From assembly GCF_008868125.1 (NCBI RefSeq), contig NZ_WAAQ01000003.1, forward strand, positions 310,001 to 374,000: 64,000 nt of DNA, given 5' to 3'. The translations under genes were made by a program, and so were the position numbers. This DNA is from Microbacterium maritypicum (GTDB lineage: Bacteria; Actinomycetota; Actinomycetes; Actinomycetales; Microbacteriaceae). Every line of letters begins with the position of its first letter. The first letter of the stretch is position 1. Of the stretch, positions 1 to 8,775 are shown in pieces. The notes under the pieces are model-generated. The model searched no databases. It saw only the letters and a program-made list of their open reading frames with translations, and had not been told where the DNA came from.

Positions 1-165
1 ACCCGTGCGGCCTCGACCGGCGGTGCCGGCGGTGCCGGTGGCGGTGGACAGTCCCGTCCCGCGCAGCAGCAGGTGTCGGAGGAGCCGTGGTCCACGCCCG
101 GTTCGTCGACCAGCGCGGATGCCTGGAGCACTCCCGGCAGCTTCGGCGACGACACCCCGTTCTGA
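1..165 (+). CDS. ssb: Single-stranded DNA-binding protein, C-terminal end (partial)
   Basis: Only the last 54 codons are in the window; the gene begins upstream. The visible part is the disordered Gly/Gln/Ser-rich linker followed by the acidic tip ending DDTPF. That tip is the conserved SSB tail used to recruit replication and repair proteins. The OB-fold that binds DNA is outside the window. It is followed 57 bases later by rpsR, the usual actinobacterial order (rpsF, ssb, rpsR, rplI), which supports the call despite the fragment length. Confidence 0.9.
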   Translation, partial: TRAASTGGAGGAGGGGQSRPAQQQVSEEPWSTPGSSTSADAWSTPGSFGDDTPF

Positions 166-221
166 ACAACTTCTGGATCCGGCCTTCACGGCCGGCATCC
201 GCTCATCACTAAGGAAAAACA

Positions 222-476
222 ATGGCTGGAAAGTCGAGCGGCGACCGCCGCAAGCCGCGGAAGGGTGGCAAGCCCACCGCTCCCGCGAAGTCCATCCGGG
301 TCGGTGTCATCGATTACAAGGATGTCGCCACCCTTCGCAAGTTCGTCTCGGAGCGCGGCAAGATCCGTGCCCGTCGTATCACCGGTGTCTCGGTGCAGGA
401 GCAGCGTCTGATCGCCACGGCGATCAAGAACGCGCGCGAAATGGCGCTCCTGCCCTACGCTGGCGCCGGCCGGTAA
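222..476 (+). CDS. rpsR: 30S ribosomal protein bS18
   Basis: An 84-residue basic protein of the small ribosomal subunit, where S18 pairs with S6 on the platform. A Lys/Arg/Gly-rich N-terminus leads into the conserved core with the segment [10 protein letters not shown] and the C-terminal [16 protein letters not shown] helix. The length is normal for the family. The ATG at 222 is preceded by an AAGGAAAA ribosome-binding site. It lies between ssb and rplI, and the 11-base gap to rplI indicates one transcript. This copy lacks the Cys zinc-ribbon residues of C+ paralogues, so it is a C- form. Confidence 0.97.
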   Translation: MAGKSSGDRRKPRKGGKPTAPAKSIRVGVIDYKDVATLRKFVSERGKIRARRITGVSVQEQRLIATAIKNAREMALLPYAGAGR

Positions 477-487
477 GGGGTATCGAG

Positions 488-940
488 ATGGCAAAGCTGA
501 TTCTCACGAACGAGGTCGCCGGGCTGGGTAGTGCCGGTGACGTTGTCGAGGTCAAGAACGGGTACGCCCGTAACTTCCTCATCCCGCAGGGCTTCGCTAC
601 GGCGTGGACCCGCGGTGGCGAAAAGCAGGTCGCATCGATCCAGGCCGCGCGTCAGGCACGCGCGATCCACGATCGTGACGACGCTGTCGCGCTGAAGAAC
701 GCTCTCGAGGGCACCAAGGTGCGCCTCACGGTCAAGGCCGGCAAGGAGGGTCGTCTCTTCGGCTCCGTCAAGACGGACCACGTCGCGGATGCTGTCGCAG
801 CCGCCGGCCTGGGCTCGATCGACAAGCGCAAGGTGCACATCACGTCGCCCATCAAGGTGACCGGTGAGCACGAGGCGACCGTGCGTCTGCACGACGACGT
901 CACCGCAGTGATCACGCTGCAGGTCGTCGCCGCCAAGTAA
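488..940 (+). CDS. rplI: 50S ribosomal protein bL9
   Basis: A 150-residue large-subunit protein of normal L9 length. The N-terminal domain carries the family signature G(x)2GxxxxVKxGYxRNFLxPxxxA, seen here as [20 protein letters not shown] (residues about 14-33). A connecting helix and the C-terminal rRNA-binding domain ([14 protein letters not shown]) follow. The start is the ATG at 488, 11 bases after rpsR; a longer in-frame reading from base 5 is not supported because it would overlap ssb and rpsR. A strong hairpin follows directly. In most relatives dnaB comes next; here dnaB is 48 kb away. Confidence 0.97.
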   Translation: MAKLILTNEVAGLGSAGDVVEVKNGYARNFLIPQGFATAWTRGGEKQVASIQAARQARAIHDRDDAVALKNALEGTKVRLTVKAGKEGRLFGSVKTDHVADAVAAAGLGSIDKRKVHITSPIKVTGEHEATVRLHDDVTAVITLQVVAAK

Positions 941-950
941 GGCACGTCGA

Positions 951-982
951 GAACGCCCCTGTCCTCCGGGACAGGGGCGTTC
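951..982. terminator. Hairpin terminator after rplI
   Basis: Perfect 14-bp inverted repeat (GAACGCCCCTGTCC, loop TCCG, then its complement) 10 bases after the rplI stop. There is no long T-run, which is common for high-GC actinobacterial terminators. It also lies beyond the 3' end of the converging WYL gene, so it may serve both strands. Confidence 0.85.
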
Positions 983-1012
983 TGCATTCCCCGGCCCGGT
1001 CACTCGTGCGCC

Positions 1013-1711
1013 TCACCCGTCTCGACCGTGCACCGGCCGTGCACCGGCCGGCGGCTCTCCGACCTCATCGACGGTGTGACCGCTGCAGGCCGCCTTCGTG
1101 ACGCTGGCCCTCTCGACGCGCGACACGGCGAACCACCGCATGGCGTCACGCAGACGGCACCACCCGACCAGGTACCACTGGCCGTTCGTGGAGGCGAACA
1201 GCACGGGCTCGACATCACGCGTTGTCGTGTTCCCGTCTCTGGCCGTGTACCGGAGGCGGACCACCCGCTGGTCCGACATCGCCTCCTCCAGCGCCGACCG
1301 GATCGCGCGGGAGGAAGTGGGGGGTGCATCGATCCACACGCGGGGGGCGAGCGCGTCGGCTCGGGCGCGCGTGTGAGGGTCGAGGACATCCAGGATCTTC
1401 CGCACACCCGCCGCGGCCAGGTCGGCGTAGGGGGCGTCGGGCGCTGCGGACACGGCAGCCATGAGCGCCACGGCCTGCGCGGGAGACAGGCTCACCGGCG
1501 GCAGCGATGCTCCCACGGCCAGGCCGTAGCCGCCTCCGGGACCCGGGCGCGACCACAGCGGTGCGCCGCTGCGCTCCAACGCCGCCAGGTCGCGCTTGAC
1601 GGTGCGCACGGAGACGTCGAACTCCCGCGCCAGACGCTCGGCCGAGCAGCCCCGCGATCCGCTGCGTCGCAGCATCTCGGACAGGGCATGCAGGCGCTCT
1701 GCGCGCTTCAC
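1013..1711 (-). CDS. WYL-domain transcriptional regulator (YafY/DeoR-like)
   Basis: A DNA-binding regulator of about 232 residues. The N-terminal HTH (LHALSEMLRRSG...SAERLAREFDVSVRTVKRDLAAL) resembles DeoR/YafY proteins. The C-terminal half holds a WYL ligand-sensing domain with the signature GQWYLVGWCRLRDAMRWFAV. The frame is open further upstream to 1819, but that would run into the divergent hydrolase gene. The GTG at 1711 begins directly before KRAERL, where family members usually begin, so I prefer it. It is divergent from the hydrolase at 1782 with a 70-base shared promoter, so it probably controls that gene and itself. The ligand is unknown. Confidence 0.85.
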   Translation of the reverse strand: MKRAERLHALSEMLRRSGSRGCSAERLAREFDVSVRTVKRDLAALERSGAPLWSRPGPGGGYGLAVGASLPPVSLSPAQAVALMAAVSAAPDAPYADLAAAGVRKILDVLDPHTRARADALAPRVWIDAPPTSSRAIRSALEEAMSDQRVVRLRYTARDGNTTTRDVEPVLFASTNGQWYLVGWCRLRDAMRWFAVSRVERASVTKAACSGHTVDEVGEPPAGARPVHGRDG

Positions 1712-1781
1712 GATTCTGCCTGGAAATTCATGACATAAATAGTGACACACACCTGCCCGCAGTGCGGAACAAGCTGGGGGT

Positions 1782-2522
1782 ATGACACAGACGACGAGCA
1801 GCCCGACCATCCTCTTCATCGCCGGCCACTGGTTGGGTGCGTGGGCGTGGGATGAGGTCCTCGAACACCTGAACGCCGCGGGCCCTCGTGCGGTCGCGAT
1901 GACGCTGCCGGGTCTCGACGCGAACGATCCCGAGCGTGCGACGAAGACGCTCGATGATCAAGCCGCCGGGATCCTGGGGGAGCTCGCCCGGCTCGGTGTC
2001 TCAGAGCAGCATCCCGCGATCATCGTCGCGCACAGCGGCGCGAACGCGCCCGTCAGCCTCGTGCTCGATCGGCACCCGGAGCTGTTCGCCCGGGTGGTGT
2101 GGGTCGACTCCGGCCCGGTGGCGACGGGGAGCGTGTTCGCGCCCGATCTCCCGGAGCAGGTGGACGAGCTTCCCCTGCCGCCGTTCGAGGTGCTGGGGCA
2201 GCAGGCGAGCCTGGAGGGACTGAGCACGGAGGTGCTCGAGCGCTTTCGCGAGCGGGCAGTGCCGCAGCCCGGCCCCGCGCTGCGGCAGCCCGTCGAGCTC
2301 GTGGACGATGCGCGTCGCAGGATCCCGACCACGCTCGTGTGCTGCTCGATCTCGGGCACGCAGGTGCGGGAACTGGCGCAGGCGGGTCATCCCATGTTCG
2401 CCGAAGTCGCGGAGCTCGACCACCTCGACGTCGTCGACCTGCCGACGGGGCACTGGCCGATGTGGAGTCGTCCCGGCGACCTCGCGGAGCTGATCCAGGC
2501 GGTCGCCTCCTCCAGCGACTGA
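1782..2522 (+). CDS. Alpha/beta hydrolase
   Basis: A 246-residue cytoplasmic alpha/beta-hydrolase-fold protein. The N-terminal strand and oxyanion region (LFIAGHWLGAWAWDEVL) and the nucleophile elbow AHSGA (Ser at about residue 84) are visible. The probable catalytic His is in LPTGHWPMW near the C-terminus. There is no signal peptide. Esterases and C-C hydrolases of this size act on many small molecules, so the substrate cannot be named. It is divergently transcribed from the WYL regulator, a frequent regulator/enzyme pairing. Two hairpins follow its stop codon. Confidence 0.8.
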   Translation: MTQTTSSPTILFIAGHWLGAWAWDEVLEHLNAAGPRAVAMTLPGLDANDPERATKTLDDQAAGILGELARLGVSEQHPAIIVAHSGANAPVSLVLDRHPELFARVVWVDSGPVATGSVFAPDLPEQVDELPLPPFEVLGQQASLEGLSTEVLERFRERAVPQPGPALRQPVELVDDARRRIPTTLVCCSISGTQVRELAQAGHPMFAEVAELDHLDVVDLPTGHWPMWSRPGDLAELIQAVASSSD

Positions 2523-2530
2523 ACCCTGCG

Positions 2531-2555
2531 CCGTGCGGGCCTCAAGCCCGCACGG
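2531..2555. terminator. Hairpin terminator after the hydrolase gene
   Basis: Perfect 10-bp stem CCGTGCGGGC / GCCCGCACGG with loop CTCAA, starting 8 bases after the stop at 2522. Its right arm overlaps the next repeat element. Confidence 0.8.
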
Positions 2556-2635
2556 ATGTCGGGAGAATGCACGGAAGTCGGGAGGATCCGGCAGATCCGT
2601 ACGGGATCCGCGGGAACCTCCCGACATCCGTGCGG
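2548..2635. repeat. Intergenic inverted-repeat element
   Basis: An 18-bp arm CCGCACGGATGTCGGGAG (2548-2565) recurs as its exact reverse complement at 2618-2635. A second, one-mismatch direct copy of the arm lies at 2569-2584, 19 bases after the first. The element fills the gap between the converging hydrolase and RND genes. It could be a bidirectional terminator or a REP-like element. Confidence 0.7.
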
Positions 2636-2666
2636 CGATCACCGCACCTCAGGGGCGCGCGAGGGG

Positions 2667-5600
2667 TTACTCCCTGTCGGCCGCCACCTCGAAGACGTCC
2701 ATCGTCTCCTCGGCAGAGGCGGCACGGCGTTCCTCACGGCGGGCCCGTCGCTCGGCACGCTTGGCGATCCGGCGATCCCGGCTGCGCTCCACGAGCGTGT
2801 ACAGGACCGGCACCAGCACCAGGGTGAGCAGCGTCGATGACACCAGTCCGCCGATCACCACGATCGCCAACGGCTTCGAGATGAACACGCCACCACCGGT
2901 CAGGCCGAGCGACATCGGGACCAGCGCGAACACGGTCGCGGCCGCCGTCATCAGGATCGGACGCAGACGCAGACGCGTTCCGTGCTCCACGGCCTCGTCC
3001 AGGCTCGCCCCGGCCACCCGGAGGCGGTTCACGAGGTCCATCAGCACGATGGCGTTCGTCACGACGATGCCGATGAGCATCAGCAGTCCGATCAGCGCCG
3101 GAAGCCCCATCGGCGTACCGGTGAGGAGGAGCCCGAGGATCGCACCGGTCGCCGCGAACGGGATCGAGATGAGCAGCACGAGCGGGCCGCGGAAGTTGCG
3201 GAACGTCGCCACCATCACCAGCAGCACGAGAACGATGGCCCCCAGCATCGCCAGACCGAGCTGACTGAACGCCTCGTCCTGCTGGGCGGACGCGCCGCCC
3301 TGCTCGAACGTGACGCCCGCCGGCAGGTCGGTCTCGGCGATCGCTTCGTCGATCGCCCGGCTGGCCGCCGACAGACCGCCCTTCTCCGGCGTGACCGTCA
3401 GGGTGACCTGCCGCTCGCCTTCCGCGCGGGTGATGGTCGGAGCGGTGAGCTCTTCCTCGACCGTGGCGATCGCGGCCAGAGGGATCGCGGTGCCCGTGAC
3501 CTCGGTGGCCGCCTTCTGCTCCGCCTCGGCGGCTTCGGCCTCGACCTGCTGGGCGGCGGCGTCGGTGCGGCTCTGACGCAGGGCCTTGATCTGCTCGTCC
3601 GCCGCCTTGATGCCGGACTGCGCGCCTTCGATCGCGCTCTGCAGTGCCGAGAGCTGCTCGGCGCGCTCCGCCTGCGCCTGGAGCACCGCCTCGTCCTCAG
3701 GACTCAGCGGGTCTGCGGGGACGATCGGCGCCGCCGACAGCTCCGCGAGCTGCTTGTTCAGGGCACCGATCTGACCCGCGAGCTCGGCCCGCTGCTTCGT
3801 GGCCGTGTTGATCTGCGAGTCGAGTTCTTTCTCGGCCTTTGTCTTGGCCTCGTCGGCCTTGGCCTTGGCTTTGGCCTCGAGTGCGTCGGCGGCGGCCTTC
3901 TGCGCCTCGGCCGTCTGCTGGGCCGTGACGGGCAGCATGATCTCGCCGAGCTTGTCGGCGGTTCGTGCCGAGCCCGGCGTGCGCACGACGATGTCGCGCT
4001 CCCGACCCTCGTACATGAGGGTGCCGACGGTGGTGCCCGAGAGCGCCTCCTGCACGGCCTTCGCGATCGTGGCCCGGTCGAAGCCGAGGCGCGCGGCCAG
4101 CGGCTCGTCGACCTTCACGCGCAGCACCGGCTGCTCGCCCGCGAGCTCGCTCTTCACGGAGCGCACCCCGTCGGCGTCGGCAAGCTGCGTCTCCAGCAGA
4201 TCGCTCGCGGTCCGCAGCGCGGCCGGGTCGTTGCCCTGGATGGCCAGGGCGATGCCGTCACCGGCACCCGCAAGGGAGGCATCCTGCGAAGCGAGCTCGA
4301 TCGTGCCGCTGTCGGCAAGACCGTCCAGCGCCTTCTGCACCTTCGACTCGACCGCGGCGACGTCGGCTCCGTCCTTCACCCGCAGGTCGTAGGTGATCGA
4401 CGTCGGGGTGCCGGGTGTGGGGACCGGGATCGAGGTGGTGATGTCATCGATCTCCGCGATCTTCCCGAGCGTCTTCTCGACCGGCTCCGCGGCGGCGACC
4501 AGGTCGGCCGTGGCCTCCTTCGGGGGCGTCTGCACGACCTGCAGGCTCGCCTGACCCGATGAGCCCAGGAAGTCGGTCTGGATGAACGGCGTCATACCCA
4601 GCGTCGCGACGAGCAGCAGGGCCGAGGCGACCAGGGTGATGACCGGGTGTCGACGGGTCGCGTTCAGGGCCGGCATGAACGTGCGCTGCAGGCGGTCGGG
4701 AGCCGTGTGGATCTCGTCGAGCTCGGACGGCACCTCGTTCTCGTGGGCGAGCGGTGCGTCGTCCGCCGATCCCTCGGACACTGGCTGAGCCGCTTCGGCA
4801 GCTGCGGCACGGTGCTTCGGAGCCCTGTTGAGGAACCAGGAGGCGAGCACCGGCACGATCGTGAGCGAGACGACGAGAGAGGCGAGAAGCGCGATCGAGA
4901 CCGTCACCGCGAACGGCCGGAACAGCTGCCCGGCGATCCCGGAGACGAAGGCGATGGGCAGGAAGACCGCGACGGTCGTGAGCGTCGAGGCGGTGATGGC
5001 ACCGGCGACCTGACGTACCGAGGCGACGATGCCGTCGATGGTGAGCGGCCCGTCGCCACGTCGTCTCGAGATGTTCTCGATCACCACGATGGAGTCGTCG
5101 ACGACACGTCCGATGGCGATCGTGAGCGCGCCGAGGGTCAGGATGTTGAGGGTGTTGCCGCTCCACCACAGGCCCACGAGCGTGATCAGCAGCGACAGCG
5201 GGATCGACACGGCAGCGATGACCGTCGAGCGCCACGAGCGCAGGAACGCGAGGATCACGAGCACGGCGAAGAGCAGGCCCAGCCCGCCCTCGACGGAGAG
5301 GTCGTGGATCGACTGCTCGATGTAGGGCGCCTGGTCGAAGATCGTCACGAACTCGGCCTTGACGATCGGGGCGAGCCGGTCGAGCTCGGCGTTCACGCCG
5401 TGCGAGATGTCGACCACGTTGGCTCCCTGCGACGGGATGATCTGGAGCGTGAGCGACGGGTTGCCGTTGACCCGCGAGATGGTCTGCGCCGGCACCGTCT
5501 CGATCGAGACGTCGGCGAATTCGGCGACCGTGACGGCTCCCTCGGGCGTGGGCACAGGAAGGGCCTGGATGTCTTCGAGAGTGGCGAGTCGCGACCCCAC

Positions 5601-6284
5601 GGTGATCGACAGAGGCCCCTCGGCGGAATCCGCCTGCCCTGCCGGGAGCGCGGCGCCGTGCGCCTCGAGGATCGGGCCGAGCGTCGAGGGCTCGACCTTC
5701 AGCCGTGTGACATCCGCGGGGCGGAGATCGATCGTGATGCGCTGCGTCTCCTGGCCCGCGAGCTCGACGCCGCGCACACCCGGTACGCCCTTGAGCGCCG
5801 GGACGACGGTCTGCTGCAGAGCGTCGCCGAACGTCTCCTGGTCGCCGCTGGTACCCGCGCTGAGGACCATCGCGGGCAGATCCCCGGCACCGCCCGACGC
5901 CACCTGGACCTCTGTGCCCGAGGGGAAGCTCGGCTTCAACGACTCGGTCGCACTGCGGATCGTGCGCAGGGTCTCCTCGTCGTTCTCCCCGAACGACCAC
6001 TCGACGAGGATCTGCGCACCCCCGCTGGATGTGGTGGACGTGACGCTCGTCACGCCGGGCACGGCGCGGACGGCCTGCTCGACGGGCTCGGTCACGCTGC
6101 TCGCCATCTCTTCGGGCGCGAGACCCTGCGACTGCGCCGAGATGAACGCCATGGGCGCCTGCAGCGACGGCATCAGCTCCTGCTTGAGCGAGCCCATCGA
6201 GATCAGGCCGAGAGCGACGATCGCCAGTGTCGCGAGCGACAGGATCAGGCGGTTCTTGAGACTGCTGCGTGTGAGGAACGACAT
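2667..6284 (-). CDS. RND-family efflux transporter with coiled-coil insertion
   Basis: A 1205-residue inner-membrane pump of the AcrB/HAE1 family, which exports hydrophobic or toxic compounds using the proton gradient. One TM helix near residue 14 is followed by a large extracytoplasmic domain and a TM block with the motif GRVVDDSIVVIENI (residues about 390-405) that contains the proton-relay acids. The second half repeats this plan (GIVVTNAIVLMDLVNRLR). Residues about 785-925 form an Ala/Lys/Glu/Gln-rich heptad-like coiled coil that standard AcrB proteins lack. No membrane-fusion partner or outer channel gene is nearby, as expected for a monoderm. The C-terminus is highly charged. The substrate is unknown. 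Confidence 0.88.
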   Translation of the reverse strand: MSFLTRSSLKNRLILSLATLAIVALGLISMGSLKQELMPSLQAPMAFISAQSQGLAPEEMASSVTEPVEQAVRAVPGVTSVTSTTSSGGAQILVEWSFGENDEETLRTIRSATESLKPSFPSGTEVQVASGGAGDLPAMVLSAGTSGDQETFGDALQQTVVPALKGVPGVRGVELAGQETQRITIDLRPADVTRLKVEPSTLGPILEAHGAALPAGQADSAEGPLSITVGSRLATLEDIQALPVPTPEGAVTVAEFADVSIETVPAQTISRVNGNPSLTLQIIPSQGANVVDISHGVNAELDRLAPIVKAEFVTIFDQAPYIEQSIHDLSVEGGLGLLFAVLVILAFLRSWRSTVIAAVSIPLSLLITLVGLWWSGNTLNILTLGALTIAIGRVVDDSIVVIENISRRRGDGPLTIDGIVASVRQVAGAITASTLTTVAVFLPIAFVSGIAGQLFRPFAVTVSIALLASLVVSLTIVPVLASWFLNRAPKHRAAAAEAAQPVSEGSADDAPLAHENEVPSELDEIHTAPDRLQRTFMPALNATRRHPVITLVASALLLVATLGMTPFIQTDFLGSSGQASLQVVQTPPKEATADLVAAAEPVEKTLGKIAEIDDITTSIPVPTPGTPTSITYDLRVKDGADVAAVESKVQKALDGLADSGTIELASQDASLAGAGDGIALAIQGNDPAALRTASDLLETQLADADGVRSVKSELAGEQPVLRVKVDEPLAARLGFDRATIAKAVQEALSGTTVGTLMYEGRERDIVVRTPGSARTADKLGEIMLPVTAQQTAEAQKAAADALEAKAKAKADEAKTKAEKELDSQINTATKQRAELAGQIGALNKQLAELSAAPIVPADPLSPEDEAVLQAQAERAEQLSALQSAIEGAQSGIKAADEQIKALRQSRTDAAAQQVEAEAAEAEQKAATEVTGTAIPLAAIATVEEELTAPTITRAEGERQVTLTVTPEKGGLSAASRAIDEAIAETDLPAGVTFEQGGASAQQDEAFSQLGLAMLGAIVLVLLVMVATFRNFRGPLVLLISIPFAATGAILGLLLTGTPMGLPALIGLLMLIGIVVTNAIVLMDLVNRLRVAGASLDEAVEHGTRLRLRPILMTAAATVFALVPMSLGLTGGGVFISKPLAIVVIGGLVSSTLLTLVLVPVLYTLVERSRDRRIAKRAERRARREERRAASAEETMDVFEVAADRE

Positions 6285-6621
6285 GGAGCGGTGAGGTGCT
6301 TTCGGCTGGGTCGCAGCGGCGGGCGAAGTGGCACGCGCGCGACGCGGAAGCCGCCTGTGATCACTCGACCCACGTCGCCCCGTGCCGAATCCTGTGGGTC
6401 CGGCTCAGCGCGACGAGAGGCGACTGAGCTCCGGCGACACGATCGACGATTCGAGCCTGCCGGGTCGCGCGCGCCGGGGCATCCTCCCGCAGGGTGATCC
6501 TCGTCCCCCCGCGGGAGGACTCGGGCGCCCTGGGCGCGGGATGGCGGCAGGGGCGGCGGCGCGATCCGATTCTGGATCCAGAATGCAGAGTTCGACAGGA
6601 GGATCCGATACTCTCGCTCCC
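6285..6621. other. 337-base intergenic region between RND and GntR genes
   Basis: The region separates two divergently transcribed genes. It contains a 9-bp inverted repeat (TCCTCCCGC 6482-6490 / GCGGGAGGA 6511-6519) and the palindrome described at 6569. I see no further gene, RNA or clear -35/-10 pair. Confidence 0.6.
6569..6584. promoter_or_regulatory. Perfect palindrome, likely GntR auto-operator
   Basis: ATTCTGGATCCAGAAT is a perfect 16-bp palindrome centred 45 bases before the GntR start codon. FCD-type GntR regulators bind short palindromes of this kind, often at their own promoter. The TGGATCCA core recurs at 20.3, 24.6 and 32.9 kb. Binding by this regulator is inference. Confidence 0.65.
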
Positions 6622-7353
6622 ATGGTGCAATCAGGGAACGCCGCGTCGCCCAAGGAACGGGCCGAGGCTCTGCAGAAGCTCGCTCAGCGACACGGGGCCG
6701 GGTACCGGTCGGTCGGAGCGATGGCCTACGACATCATCCGCGACGCGATCCTCGACGGCACTCTGCCCCCCGGCATGAAGCTGCGCCAGGAGACGCTGGC
6801 CGAGTCCATCGGCATCTCGCGGCTCCCGATCCGCTCGGCCCTGATCCAGCTCGAGGCCGACGGGCTCGTGGTCTTCCATGCCCGTCGCGGGGCGATGGTG
6901 CGCGCGCTCTCGGTCGATGAGGCGACCGAGGTCTACCACCTGCGGACGCTTCTCGAGAAGGATGCGCTGCGCCTGGCGATGGCGGAGATCACGCCGGAGC
7001 GGGTCGCCCGCCTGCGCGAGCTCGCGAAGACGGCCGACGACATCTCCGAGGGCGGGGAGTTCGTCGAGGCCCGCACCGAGTTCTACGCGACGCTCTACGA
7101 CGCCCAGGCCCGCCCCGTGATGTGGGAGATGATCGAGCAGCTGCGGCTCAAGCTGGGGCGCTACGTGCTCGGCTGGCGGCTGGTGTCTCCCGGCGCGCAC
7201 GACCACTCGCACGGCGAGCTCATCGACGTCGTGGCGGCGGGCGATGCCGACGAGGCGCTGCGCGTGCTCGAATCGCACCTGAACCACGTGCGCGACGGGG
7301 TCATCGCGCTGCTCGACGCCGCGGCGACGGAGGCCGCCGCCGAAGGGGTCTGA
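6622..7353 (+). CDS. GntR-family transcriptional regulator, FCD (FadR) subfamily
   Basis: A 243-residue repressor-type regulator. The N-terminal winged HTH (residues about 30-95) contains the GntR hallmark DAILDGTLPPGMKLRQETLA and SRLPIRSALIQLEADGLV. The C-terminal all-helical FCD ligand domain contains the acid/His metal-site pattern ending HSHGELIDVVAAGDADEALRVLESHLNHV. FCD regulators usually sense carboxylic acids or sugar acids and leave DNA on binding them. The start is the ATG at 6622; an upstream in-frame start would include the palindrome region. It is convergent with kynU. Related sites elsewhere in the window make it the best candidate regulator of the 20-45 kb catabolic region, but this is not proven. 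Confidence 0.9.
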   Translation: MVQSGNAASPKERAEALQKLAQRHGAGYRSVGAMAYDIIRDAILDGTLPPGMKLRQETLAESIGISRLPIRSALIQLEADGLVVFHARRGAMVRALSVDEATEVYHLRTLLEKDALRLAMAEITPERVARLRELAKTADDISEGGEFVEARTEFYATLYDAQARPVMWEMIEQLRLKLGRYVLGWRLVSPGAHDHSHGELIDVVAAGDADEALRVLESHLNHVRDGVIALLDAAATEAAAEGV

Positions 7354-7367
7354 CACCTGGCGCGAAT

Positions 7368-7435
7368 GCATGACTCCTGCACGGGTGCATGACCGGGTAC
7401 GCCAGTCCGTTCATGCGAGTGCGCCGGAGTCATGC
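7368..7435. repeat. Intergenic inverted repeat between convergent genes
   Basis: GCATGACTCC (7368-7377) is repeated as its exact complement GGAGTCATGC at 7426-7435. A partial direct copy, GCATGAC, lies at 7387, 19 bases after the first. The element sits in the 120-base gap between the 3' ends of the GntR gene and kynU and probably acts as a bidirectional terminator. Its layout matches the element at 2548 although the sequence differs. Confidence 0.55.
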
Positions 7436-7473
7436 AGGTGTGACTGGATGACGGCCCGCGCGGGATACCCGCT

Positions 7474-8748
7474 TCAGGTCACGGTGCCGCGGCGCGCGAA
7501 TCGCGGTTCACGCCAGATCTCGCTGTGCAGCACGTCCTCCAGCGCATCGACCGCGTCCCACACGTCGGTGTACGAGGTGTAGAGCGGGGTGAACCCGAAG
7601 CGGATGAGGTCGGGAGCGCGGAAGTCGCCGATCACTCCTCGCTCAATCAGCGCCTGCATCACCGCGTAGCCGTCTTCGTGGCGGAGCGACACCTGGCTGC
7701 CGCGGCGGGCGGACTCCCGAGGGGTGACCGGCTCGATGCCCCAGCGCGGTGTGAGACGGGTGTCGACGAGGGACATGAACAGCTCGGTCAGCCGCAGGCT
7801 CTTCTCGCGCAGCAGCTCCATGTCGACGTCGTCCCAGATGTCGAGACTCGCCTCGAGGCCCGCGACCGACAGCAGCTGCGGTGTGCCGACCCGGAAGCGC
7901 TCGATCCCCGGTGCGGGGGCGTACTCCACCGTGAAGTCGAACGGCCGGGCGTGGCCGTGCCAGCCGGTCAGGGCAGGGCGGGCCGCATCGTGGTGCCGGG
8001 TGGCGGCCCAGATGAACGAGGGCGAGCCGGGCCCGCCGTTGAGGTATTTGTAGGTGCAGCCGACCGCGAAGTCGGCATCCGCGGCGTTCAGGTCGATCGG
8101 CACGGCGCCGGCGCTGTGGCACAGATCCCAGACGACCAGGGCTCCCGCCGCGTGTACCTTGCGGGTCACCTCGGCGATGTCGTGCATCCGTCCGGTGCGG
8201 TAGTCGACCTGCGTGAGCACCACGACCGCGACGTGATCGTCGAGCACGTCGTCGAGGGTGGGGCCGTCGTCCGAGATCAGTCGGCGCTCCAGGGGCGTCC
8301 CGCCGCCGAGCATCTCCTGCACGGCTTCGAGCATGTAGAGATCGGTGGGGAAGTTGCTGCGCTCCGCGATGATCACGCGTCGTCCCGGACGGAGCCTGAT
8401 CGCCGCAACCACCGCCTGGAACAGGCTCGCCGACGTCGAGTCGCCGAGCACGACCTCGCCGGCGTGCGCCCCGATGAGCGGCGCGATCCGGTCGCCGATC
8501 GTGCGCGGCTTGGCGAACCATCCGGCGTCGTTCCAGCTGCGGATGAGGCCGGTGCCCCACTCCTCGGCGATCACCCGCTGCAGGTGCGCCGCGGTGTGCC
8601 GCGGCAGCGCACCGAGCGAGTTGCCGTCGAGGTAGATCACGTCGTCGGGCAGCACGAAGCGTTCGCGCATCGGCGCCAGCGGGTCGTTCTCGTCGAGGGC
8701 TGCGCAGGTGGCGCGGTCGATCGTGGGGCGGGTGGAGGTCGTGCTCAT
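7474..8748 (-). CDS. kynU: Kynureninase
   Basis: A 424-residue PLP enzyme that cleaves kynurenine or 3-hydroxykynurenine to anthranilate or 3-hydroxyanthranilate plus alanine (EC 3.7.1.3). Family features seen are YLDGNSLGALP near residue 40, the STSASLFQ phosphate-contact region, the DLCHSAGAVPIDL strand, and the PLP-lysine segment CTYKYLNGGPGSP at about residue 232. The length is typical. It is the last gene of a minus-strand operon whose other products degrade 3-hydroxyanthranilate. No tryptophan 2,3-dioxygenase, formamidase or kynurenine monooxygenase lies in the window, so kynurenines must come from elsewhere in the genome or from outside the cell. Confidence 0.95.
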   Translation of the reverse strand: MSTTSTRPTIDRATCAALDENDPLAPMRERFVLPDDVIYLDGNSLGALPRHTAAHLQRVIAEEWGTGLIRSWNDAGWFAKPRTIGDRIAPLIGAHAGEVVLGDSTSASLFQAVVAAIRLRPGRRVIIAERSNFPTDLYMLEAVQEMLGGGTPLERRLISDDGPTLDDVLDDHVAVVVLTQVDYRTGRMHDIAEVTRKVHAAGALVVWDLCHSAGAVPIDLNAADADFAVGCTYKYLNGGPGSPSFIWAATRHHDAARPALTGWHGHARPFDFTVEYAPAPGIERFRVGTPQLLSVAGLEASLDIWDDVDMELLREKSLRLTELFMSLVDTRLTPRWGIEPVTPRESARRGSQVSLRHEDGYAVMQALIERGVIGDFRAPDLIRFGFTPLYTSYTDVWDAVDALEDVLHSEIWREPRFARRGTVT

Positions 8749-8775
8749 GGGGGGTCCGTTCGAGGTCGTGCGGGG

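Noticed and set aside
1711..1819. N-terminal extension of the WYL regulator
   Set aside because: It would cross the divergent promoter and enter the hydrolase gene; the regulator family begins near the GTG at 1711.
4647..6497. 616-codon open frame opposite the RND gene
   Set aside because: Shadow of the RND coding strand; Arg/Asp/Gly-rich with no recognisable domain or start signal.
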